The notes below the pieces were generated by a model. The model had not been told where the DNA came from and did no database searches. It saw nothing but the letters and a program-made list of their open reading frames with translations. From contig JASSUH010000001.1 of NCBI GenBank assembly GCA_031963445.1, positions 2,170,001 through 2,234,000 of the forward strand: a stretch of DNA of 64,000 nt. Reading direction: 5' to 3'. Shown here piece after piece: positions 54,018 through 61,678 of this stretch; the stretch's first letter is position 1; every line of letters starts with the position of its first letter. The DNA is from JASSUD01 sp031963445. GTDB lineage: Bacteria; Pseudomonadota; Gammaproteobacteria; Burkholderiales; Burkholderiaceae. Both the position numbers and the translations under genes were made by a program.

Positions 54018-55226
54018 CTACACCACATAACAAATTGACCTTTCCCAATCTTTCCTGCTCTCAGAAGATGGATTCTTATTTTTTAAACTAGCAAGTCTTT
54101 CTCGATCACGGACAAGGCTCTCATCAACCTCTCGCATATGATCATTTCTAGCTTTTTGCAACCATTCAAGCTTTAATTGTTGAGCATCGAGTTCATCATG
54201 CAAACGATGAAATAGCGCCCTTACCTCTAGATTTTTAAGATCTGAGTCATGATCTGCCTCATTAATTTCAGCCTTAGGCTTTGGAGGCTGCTGATCTTGA
54301 GGATCGATATTGTGCTTTTTAGTCGGCAATGAAGGCGAATGTCCAGCAATGGCAGTGCTTCCTGCTTGAGACTGTTTCTTGTCATGAAGATTCTTGCCCT
54401 TGCTATCCTCTGCCAAGGTACCAGCAGGTCTTTCTCGATCATGGGCAAGGTCCTCATTAAGCTTTCGCGTTTGATCCTTCGTAACTTGTTTCAGCCGGTC
54501 AATCCTTTGTCGAACATTGAGTTCATCAGGCAAGCTATAACGGGGTGCCTTTACCTCTAGATTTTGAAGATCTGAGTTTTGCGTTTTTGATGTATTGGAA
54601 CGCACTGCACTCGCTTCATTTGCAGTAGGCGGGACAGTTTCAGTAGCTCGCTCGCTTTCTGCTAATTTTAATCTCTCCCTTATGCGAGCCATTTCCATCT
54701 TAATTGAGGTTAGTTGCTCACTTTGAGCATCCTTTTCCTTCTTTAATCTTGCTAATTCGTTTGTCAGTTGAGCATGCTCCCTATTCTTTTCCTTTAGAGC
54801 AATTTCCAATCGTTTTATTTGTTTCTGTCTAGCATCAAGCTTAGCTTTTAGACCTTCCTCTTGCCTTTCTAATTGTTCGATGCAACTAGTCGCTTCCTTA
54901 ATAGCTCCAAACTGTATAGCAACGCATGTCTGCTCTTCCTTTAACTCTGCCTTTAGTTTAGCTATAAGCTTGCCCTGCTCTGTCCTAAAATTTTCTGCTT
55001 TTGAGAATGTAGGGGAAAACTCTCTAATTGGTGCGCGTGCTCGAAGTATGGGACTGGGTATCGGAGTGCATCCATTGGTCTGCGAATCATTTGCCTCATC
55101 CGAGTCATTACCAGAACCCGATGCTGGCAATTCCTCTGCACTGCCGTTAGGTAATCTTGGTAATTTATTTTGTTGCATTCGCTGAAGCGAATTGTCTATA
55201 TTAGGAAGTTGGGCCGGGATGTGCAT
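54018..55226 (-). CDS. Unknown coiled-coil protein sharing a module with its neighbour
   Basis: 402 residues, no family recognised. Residues 53-130 (PIPSPILRARAPIREFSPTF, then a coiled coil) are almost the same as residues 43-120 of the next gene upstream. A long coiled coil runs to about 195. Two copies of a 55-residue unit follow at 217-271 and 327-381 (NSDLQNLEVKA / DSDLKNLEVRA ... AHDRERPAG / VRDRERLAS). Its start codon lies inside the end of the upstream gene (26-base overlap), so it is probably coupled to it. Confidence 0.75.
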   Translation of the reverse strand: MHIPAQLPNIDNSLQRMQQNKLPRLPNGSAEELPASGSGNDSDEANDSQTNGCTPIPSPILRARAPIREFSPTFSKAENFRTEQGKLIAKLKAELKEEQTCVAIQFGAIKEATSCIEQLERQEEGLKAKLDARQKQIKRLEIALKEKNREHAQLTNELARLKKEKDAQSEQLTSIKMEMARIRERLKLAESERATETVPPTANEASAVRSNTSKTQNSDLQNLEVKAPRYSLPDELNVRQRIDRLKQVTKDQTRKLNEDLAHDRERPAGTLAEDSKGKNLHDKKQSQAGSTAIAGHSPSLPTKKHNIDPQDQQPPKPKAEINEADHDSDLKNLEVRALFHRLHDELDAQQLKLEWLQKARNDHMREVDESLVRDRERLASLKNKNPSSESRKDWERSICYVV

Positions 55227-55920
55227 TTTTAGCTAGATTTCGATTAACTGCATTTTTAAGATCTTCAGCTGCTGCAAGTGCCGCTCTTCTTTCTTCAGTT
55301 TCTCCACTGCCTGGCTGTGTTTCTTCTGTGCCCGTAGACTCTTCTCCTTCTTTGGGAGCAAAGGCTGCTTTCGTCGTTTCTCCGTCTTTTCCTAGTGCTT
55401 CATACTTTTCTTTTATGGTTTTATAACCTGCATCTAGTTCTATATATGCTTTTTTTAAACCCCGATATTTTCCATCTATGAATTCGAACTTCTGAGTTTC
55501 TTCCTGTTTTTCGTTTTTTAACTTTTGAACAATTCGAGCATTTTGGTCTCGCTCTTGCGTAAGCAAGTCTCTTAGATTTTCCTCTTGCCCTTCTAATTGT
55601 GCGATACAAGTAGCCGCTTCTCTAACAGCCCCAGACAGGGTAGCAACGCATTCCCTCTCTTCCTTTAACTCTGCCTTCAGTTTAGCTATAAGCTTGTCCT
55701 GCTCTGTCCTAAAGTTTTCTACTTTTGAGAATGTAGGGGAAAACTCTCTAATTGGTGTGCGTACTCGAAGTATGGGACTGGGTATCGGAGAGCGCCCCTT
55801 GACCGGTGAATGTTCTACACCATCAATCTCATTACCCTTTAATTGACCTTTATGATTTTTCTCATATGACGTTGGCATGCGGGGGGAAGCGGAGACACTG
55901 CTAGTTCTACTACTCATCAT
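55201..55920 (-). CDS. Unknown coiled-coil protein, middle gene of an overlapping trio
   Basis: 239 residues. A Ser-rich start (MMSSRTSSVSASPRMPTS) precedes the shared module at 43-120 (RSPIPSPILRVRTPIREFSP). A coiled coil extends to about 175, then an acidic tail (TGTEETQPGSGETEERRAAL). It overlaps the upstream gene by 11 bases and the downstream gene by 26 bases. The three are therefore likely one transcript with coupled translation. No enzyme motif is seen. Confidence 0.75.
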   Translation of the reverse strand: MMSSRTSSVSASPRMPTSYEKNHKGQLKGNEIDGVEHSPVKGRSPIPSPILRVRTPIREFSPTFSKVENFRTEQDKLIAKLKAELKEERECVATLSGAVREAATCIAQLEGQEENLRDLLTQERDQNARIVQKLKNEKQEETQKFEFIDGKYRGLKKAYIELDAGYKTIKEKYEALGKDGETTKAAFAPKEGEESTGTEETQPGSGETEERRAALAAAEDLKNAVNRNLAKNAHPGPTS

Positions 55921-57661
55921 GTTTATTTCTCCTAACTAATTTCATAAGGTTATCTGCCAATCCATATGCTTCTGTTCTATTTTTAAGCCCTTCTCCTAAT
56001 ATATCTTCCTCCGAATGTGAGCTATTAAGTAGTTCTTTCGTTCTTCTCATGTCTTCATCCCTTGCTGCCAACGCAGCTTTATACTCACGCTCACGTGCAT
56101 AACTATCATCGCCGCTATTTTGCGGTCCATTTTTCCCTTGACTGCCATCTAATGCCAATTTTTCTTGTGGTATCAGTTTAGCCGGCAAGCTTTGGGTTCG
56201 TAGTCTCTGCTCTCTACGGGGATCTTGTTCATCATCTGTGCTTGGAGATTCAATATTATCGGCAGGTGCGCCTAATTTCATTTCTGTATCTAACGTACTC
56301 TTCGTTGAACCATCCCTAAAGTGGATGAATGATCCATGTGTAGAAAAATGTCCAGGAAATCCCCTCCTTGTAGAATCAACCTCTACACCACCCACCACAA
56401 ACGTCTGTCTCGCTGACTGCCCTTTATCTCCTTTGCCTTGCCCAGAACCAGTAGCATGCCCTTGCGCTGCTTCATCCTTCGCCTCTCCTCCATTCATATT
56501 TGCCTCATCTTCCCTATGTGCTGCCCCCAGGTTTTGGGGCTGTTTTTCTGCTTCGCTTCGAGAAGTTTCATCAACGTTTGTAGTCTGAACGCCGAAATCA
56601 ACTCTTCTATCTTGAGAAGAAGAACTACCATTAAAAAAAGAGACTTCATTTGCAAAAATATAAATAGGCGCTCTGCCCTCAGGAAGAACTGACCGCTTTT
56701 TACTCCTTCCATTTGTTTCTGTACTCTGGCCAGCTTCCTGTTCACTGCTTCGCTTGGCTCGTCCAGCGTTCATTGCATCAAGAAGCCACGGCTGGCATTC
56801 AGGAGAAATATCTGCATGAGTAGTACCCATAGACATTAAGTCTTCTAAAACATGCTCCATTAGTTTGGGGTCCACACCTACTTCGTCGTGCTCTTGATAG
56901 CCGCTATCCCGCCGCAGCACTGCCTTACCGTTTCTCGCAGCTCGAAGGGCTTGTTCTTGCTCAGTTTGGAAGTCTTGTTCATTCGCAGTTTGAAGAACTT
57001 GATTCGCATAATCCTCACAACTCTGCGTACTATCCGTCCAGATCGGCTCGCACAGTAAAATCGCTAAACCAAGAGTACTTACCGCGGTAGTGACTGCGTC
57101 TAACGCACCTTCTTCTTTTGATGGAACTTCAACTTTGTTTGGGATGCCTCCTTCTTGCTGGTTGAAAAAAGGAAAGCAGGTATGAAGAGTTTTAGTGAAT
57201 AATAGTAAACAGAGTAATAGGAGGAGAAGTTGCTTTGAGAGCGGCCGCCGGATATCTTTTAGTTGTTCTTTACTCAGACCTAAGCCTTCTAGCTCAGTCA
57301 GACAGTCAGATAATTTGATGTAAGCTTCCTGACATTCATACCAGCAGTTCTTACAATCTTCAATATTAGGCTTAGGGTTATTCGTCTCTACAAAAAAACG
57401 GTTATTTAACTTAAATAGCGAGTCTTCAAGACTCTTCATTTGATTGATTGCGTTATCCCATTCCGCGCTAGCTTGAGAGCTGGAACTATTCCGTGCACTC
57501 TTAATCTTATCTTTTGCAGTTTCTACGATATCCCTTATCTGCACCCCCCGCTTCATAGATGAAGATGTCTCACGGCATGAAGGTGCTTCATCGAAAGCCC
57601 CGTACACCGTTAGTCTGCCGCCAGAGGAGGAGCCGGGCGCTGCTGTTGTTTCTGTTGCCAT
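55910..57661 (-). CDS. Unknown large protein with the shared N-terminal domain and a hydrophobic stretch
   Basis: 583 residues. The N-terminal region (about 40-215) is a diverged copy of the domain in the two genes to the right (CWYECQEAYIKLSDCLTELE; STLGLAILLCEPIW). A very hydrophobic run lies at about 143-156 (SKQLLLLLLCLLLF). A DSGYQEHDE motif resembles DSGIEVSDEE of the 58172 gene. The rest is polar and low in complexity (residues 290-580) with a charged C-terminal coiled coil. It leads the overlapping trio. The shared upstream box lies 77 bases before the ATG. Confidence 0.75.
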   Translation of the reverse strand: MATETTAAPGSSSGGRLTVYGAFDEAPSCRETSSSMKRGVQIRDIVETAKDKIKSARNSSSSQASAEWDNAINQMKSLEDSLFKLNNRFFVETNNPKPNIEDCKNCWYECQEAYIKLSDCLTELEGLGLSKEQLKDIRRPLSKQLLLLLLCLLLFTKTLHTCFPFFNQQEGGIPNKVEVPSKEEGALDAVTTAVSTLGLAILLCEPIWTDSTQSCEDYANQVLQTANEQDFQTEQEQALRAARNGKAVLRRDSGYQEHDEVGVDPKLMEHVLEDLMSMGTTHADISPECQPWLLDAMNAGRAKRSSEQEAGQSTETNGRSKKRSVLPEGRAPIYIFANEVSFFNGSSSSQDRRVDFGVQTTNVDETSRSEAEKQPQNLGAAHREDEANMNGGEAKDEAAQGHATGSGQGKGDKGQSARQTFVVGGVEVDSTRRGFPGHFSTHGSFIHFRDGSTKSTLDTEMKLGAPADNIESPSTDDEQDPRREQRLRTQSLPAKLIPQEKLALDGSQGKNGPQNSGDDSYAREREYKAALAARDEDMRRTKELLNSSHSEEDILGEGLKNRTEAYGLADNLMKLVRRNKHDE

Positions 57662-57737
57662 GCTGGCAGTCCTTATAATTAATTATCTTAAGACTTTTCT
57701 TAGAATTAGAAGTCTTACTAAGCTACCAGTGTCTTGT

Positions 57738-57761
57738 TCGCTCTATATCAGGTGAAAACCT
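57738..57761 (-). promoter_or_regulatory. Shared upstream box, copy 1
   Basis: On the coding strand it reads AGGTTTTCACCTGATATAGA, then GCGA. It is nearly the same as boxes before the next two - strand genes. Rest of the 57662-58171 gap: AT-rich, a C8 run near 57966 and one short + frame that I do not accept as a gene. Confidence 0.6.
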
Positions 57762-58171
57762 AAACTTTTAGTGTGTAATGCATAAATCAGTAGTTCTTCT
57801 GATATCTAGCACTTGTTTATTTAGCCTTGGTTCAGGTTATGTATCGATGAAGCGGAGAAAAATGGAAGGAGGTAAAAATAGGGTAGAGGTGACGGCGCCA
57901 AGAAATAGGCACCAGACGCGCGAGGCTTATCGAGAAAGGGCTGCTAATTACAGCATAGGTCGGCGCCCCCCCCGCAGCACAACCTAATGAGGATGCGCAA
58001 AAGACTGCTACGCAGATACATACCTAAACCTACCTAGTAGCACCGACACCCACTGTTAGGGCAACGGTTATATATGATCGCCGCCCCCCTATAGGTTTTC
58101 TATATTGCAAGGTACTGCATACGGCTCTGCACTACCCTTCTCTAATCATATATTTTCTGTCTTTCCTACCG

Positions 58172-60901
58172 CTATATACGTTGTCGGCGGCGTCTTTCTG
58201 CCTGATTATCTATTGGGCTAATCCATTGCTGTGGATAAATCATATCTTTCTCTTGATGAGAATAATTAACCTGCCACTTGACAGCGTCATACAGCTTTTG
58301 GCGGGCCCAAAATAATTCTCCATGTTTGTTCCATAAGGAATTTAATTGCCTTTCATAAGCATCTATTTCTATACCTACAGGGTATATATCGCGTAGTGTT
58401 TCTAACCGTCCGCTTATCTCATTTAAATTATCCGCCATAGAATTCTGAACACTATGCTGTTCTCCGAACTCCTGTTGTACAGATAGGAGCCGCTCAAGAT
58501 TTATATTTTCTTCGCCGATTTTGCGAAAGCGCTCCCATGACTCATCGTTGGATGCTTGCAAGCTTTTATAGCTTTCTTCTTGCATACTTACACGCGCCTG
58601 AATCTCCTGCTGTAACTGCTCTATTTTCTTTCTCAGAAAAACATCTTCCATATACGTGCACAGTGTGAGAATTTCGTCCCAGTGGTTATTGTCCGGATAG
58701 TAGGTTGATAATTCATCGACTCGGTCTTTTAAAGTTTTTAGCTTGCGCATCCTCCTGTCTTCAGCCATTTCAAACCTTATAAGCTGCCGCTTCACCTCTG
58801 CCTGCTTTCTCTCTAAGGCCTGCGGATTAAGATCAGTTAAGCCGTTTCCTAAAGCCATTAGTTTCTCTGCTGCTAATTCCCTTTTTCTTGCCCATTGATA
58901 TGTTTTAATTGCCCCATAACTTACCAAAATAGCAATGACTCTTAGGTTCCGTTCTTCTTCGTTTAACTTCCCTACCTCGTTATCAAAATAGCCTCGCTCA
59001 AGCGCCAATTTTCTCTTTAATATCTGAAAAAATTTATCTGGATTCTGCTCGCTCGGCGTATCTAGCGCTTTTACCGCAAACTCACACCAATCGAGTAGAT
59101 CTATGCTTTCCCTAATATTTGCTAAGCCTTGGAACGCTGCGCCTATTCCTTCTGCTTGACTTACAGACAAATTGTTCTTTAAAGCATCCAGCTTACTTTC
59201 TGATTCTTGTAATTCTGCTTCCAGTTGAGTCACTTGCTCATTCTGCTTTCTAGCCTGAGCTGCAGCCAATTGAGCCGTTCTATCTCTCTCTTCAGGCAGA
59301 GCATTGTCAACCTCGCTCATAGGAGTTTGTGTACCTTCACGCCCAGCACTGGCACTGTACGCTTCTATCAAATCATCCAAAAATGATCCCGTTTCAGACA
59401 GACTATCCTCAATATTCTCTCCTATACGTTGACGCAAACTACTAAGGTCTTTTTCTACTCGTCCGAACGCTGCGTCTATTCCTTCTGCATATACTTCTGC
59501 TTGACTATTGCTCTTTAAAGCATCCTGCTTACTTTCTGATTCTTGTAATTCTGCTTTCAGTTGAGTCACTCGCTCCTTCTGCTTTCTAGCCTGAGACGCA
59601 GCCTCCCCTCTTTCTATTCTTTGCTCCAATTGCAGCCGAAACACTGCTGCTTTAGCTGCAGTCAGTTGAATCGCGCTCTCTCTTTCTACTTCTTCCGATC
59701 TAGCTAATTTCGCTTTTGTTTCGTCCAACTCCTTTTTTGCCTCATCTGCTTTTGCTTTAGCTGCAGTCAGTTGAGCCGCTCTCTCTTTTTCCACTTGCAA
59801 CGCTGCTTCCAACCTCTCTATTTTTGATTGATTTGCATTCCCTATCGCACTAGATTGTCGTGAACGTGGGCGCCTTTTTAGTGGTTCATCCTCAACATCG
59901 CTTTCATCTTTTGTTTCAGAGTCGCTATCTGAAAGATCTAAAAGATTTGTTAATGACCGGCTAGCAGAAAGGTAAATGGAAGCGGCAGCAAGGGTGGAGG
60001 AGTATGGCTTTAGAGCACTCTCACTGACCACGCGTTGACGCACCCTTTTATCTTTATTTTGTGTTTCAGATGCATCACTCTTTGAAACCACTATGCGGGG
60101 AGGTGTAGTGTTAGACGGCATTCCTTTTAGGGAAGACCAGGGCAATGAGATATCAGCTAGGTTCTGTAATCTGCTTACAGGGCGCCCCTTTTCAAAACTT
60201 TCTTCTTTTTCCTCATCAGAAACCTCTATCCCAGAATCATTTGGATGTACAGTAGTTTCTTGTTGAGCAGCGCTCTTAGGATAAGTAGCAAAGCCATCTA
60301 TTAGTTGAACAAAATTAGCTTTTATTTCTTCAAGAGTAACGCTGCTTTCCACTAGTCTTGTGCGTGCCATCACGTCCATTGCGCCAAAGGCATAAACTGG
60401 CTTTGGTTCAAGCATCAGGATTACCCAACCAAGTTTGCTCGCCTCTTTAAATATTTGGTTAAGGATCTCCTCCTGCTTAGTTCTGAGCAAATCTTCGCTT
60501 GGTTTGGAATTGAATTTTTTGACTTCAACTTCTGTTTCTTTTAGATGCTCATACAACTGTATGTAGCTGACTTGGCAGTCGTACCATTCTTTTTTATAAG
60601 TTGCATCATCAAAGTCATTTGTACTAGAAGAGAGAAGCCTATCTAGCTCCTCTAAATTACGTTGAAGCGCACGCTTTGGTTCGAGTAAATTATTCCATGC
60701 TAGATTTTTACAATCTTGGAGACTGGCTTGGGCCTTTTTTATCTCAGCTTCCAGCTTTCTTGCGCTGCCCAGTGCTATCCACACTCTGTCCTTATAGCTC
60801 TCTACTCCTGTAGCGCGTAAAGAAGCTTTACTGCTTGCACTGTACACCTCTGAGTTAGCTTGAGTTATAGCTGTAGTGCTAGTGCCAACTGGCCTTATCA
60901 T
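58172..60901 (-). CDS. Unknown large coiled-coil protein, shared N-terminal domain
   Basis: 909 residues from the ATG at 60901. I prefer this start because the paralog begins at the same place and AAGG lies 9 bases upstream; the frame reaches 60937. The N-terminal domain (about 1-190) is shared with the 61679 gene: TSTTAITQANSEVY, ESYKDRVWIALGSARKLEAE, SEDLLR and the ILMLEPKPVYAFGAMDVMA segment. Then come an acidic DSGIEVSDEE stretch and long coiled coils (about 370-500 and 530-870). Two near-identical units of about 40 residues start ARKQKERVTQLKAELQESES and ARKQNEQVTQLEAELQESES. Function unknown. Confidence 0.78.
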   Translation of the reverse strand: MIRPVGTSTTAITQANSEVYSASSKASLRATGVESYKDRVWIALGSARKLEAEIKKAQASLQDCKNLAWNNLLEPKRALQRNLEELDRLLSSSTNDFDDATYKKEWYDCQVSYIQLYEHLKETEVEVKKFNSKPSEDLLRTKQEEILNQIFKEASKLGWVILMLEPKPVYAFGAMDVMARTRLVESSVTLEEIKANFVQLIDGFATYPKSAAQQETTVHPNDSGIEVSDEEKEESFEKGRPVSRLQNLADISLPWSSLKGMPSNTTPPRIVVSKSDASETQNKDKRVRQRVVSESALKPYSSTLAAASIYLSASRSLTNLLDLSDSDSETKDESDVEDEPLKRRPRSRQSSAIGNANQSKIERLEAALQVEKERAAQLTAAKAKADEAKKELDETKAKLARSEEVERESAIQLTAAKAAVFRLQLEQRIERGEAASQARKQKERVTQLKAELQESESKQDALKSNSQAEVYAEGIDAAFGRVEKDLSSLRQRIGENIEDSLSETGSFLDDLIEAYSASAGREGTQTPMSEVDNALPEERDRTAQLAAAQARKQNEQVTQLEAELQESESKLDALKNNLSVSQAEGIGAAFQGLANIRESIDLLDWCEFAVKALDTPSEQNPDKFFQILKRKLALERGYFDNEVGKLNEEERNLRVIAILVSYGAIKTYQWARKRELAAEKLMALGNGLTDLNPQALERKQAEVKRQLIRFEMAEDRRMRKLKTLKDRVDELSTYYPDNNHWDEILTLCTYMEDVFLRKKIEQLQQEIQARVSMQEESYKSLQASNDESWERFRKIGEENINLERLLSVQQEFGEQHSVQNSMADNLNEISGRLETLRDIYPVGIEIDAYERQLNSLWNKHGELFWARQKLYDAVKWQVNYSHQEKDMIYPQQWISPIDNQAERRRRQRI

Positions 60902-60955
60902 AATTAACGACCTTAAGATTTTTCCGAAATTTCCCATAAACTAACATTGACGTGA

Positions 60956-60979
60956 TCGCTCTATATCGGGAGAAAACCT
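60956..60979 (-). promoter_or_regulatory. Shared upstream box, copy 2
   Basis: The coding strand reads AGGTTTTCTCCCGATATAGA, then GCGA, 55 bases before the ATG. The wider upstream region (60902 to about 61030) matches that of the 61679 gene almost throughout, which suggests duplication of gene and promoter together. A TTCATA / TATAGA pair with 18-base spacing could be the promoter. Confidence 0.62.
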
Positions 60980-61310
60980 CAATTATGAAAAAAATATAAA
61001 TTAATATTTTTTCTGATAGATAATCGACGGCTTGCCTATTTGATTTTATGAATTCCGCACTCTGTTTTATGAAAATAAGAGACGCCTGCACACACTAAAA
61101 AAAAGAGAGTAGATATTGAAGATAAAAAAGATCTCAGTAGCCCAAGTGATAGGTAGTTTGAATTAATCTGAGTACAGTTGATACGCAACGCGTGAAAAAT
61201 ACGGATAAGGCAAAAGCCAACAGCTACGATGTGCGTGATTAGATCGAGGGTGTCAGGAATTTTACGTGAAAGAAGTCATATGATAATGAAGGTAATAAAA
61301 AAGAAAGCAT

Positions 61311-61628
61311 ATGACGAAGATAGACAAAGCGATATTAGATAAATTTTTAGAGGGAATAGACCAGTCGAATCCGCAATCGATATTCACAGAAGGTGGGTTG
61401 TTTGATCAGCTTAAAAAGTCACTGGCAGAAAGAATATTGCAGGGTGAGTTAGCGCATCATCTTGAGCAAGAACGCAGTGCAGGAGAGATCTAGCGTAATC
61501 ATAAAAATGACAGCAGCAAGAAACCAGTCTTAGCGTCAGAAGACAAGCTGGAACTAGACATACCGCGAGATCGAGAAGGCAGTTTCACGCCGCAATTAAT
61601 CGCTAAGCATCAGAACTACTACATATAA
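61311..61628 (+). pseudogene. IS256-family transposase remnant
   Basis: N-terminal part of a mutator/IS256 transposase: GGLFDQLKKSLAERILQGEL, then AHHLEQERSAGE. The in-frame TAG at 61491-61493 interrupts it. Homology continues in the same frame after the stop (LELDIPRDREGSFTPQLIAK, then HQ), until a second stop at 61626-61628. Only about 105 of roughly 400 codons remain, without the DDE domain. It sits between two members of the coiled-coil family. Confidence 0.85.
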
Positions 61629-61678
61629 ACAAAGTATTCAGCACTACCTAACGTGAAAAAACCTATAAACAAGCTTCA

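Noticed and set aside
57778..57987. 69-codon + strand frame with a signal-like start, before a C8 run
   Set aside because: It lies in the promoter region of a - strand gene, has no ribosome site, and ends in repeat-like basic residues. It is too weak to call.
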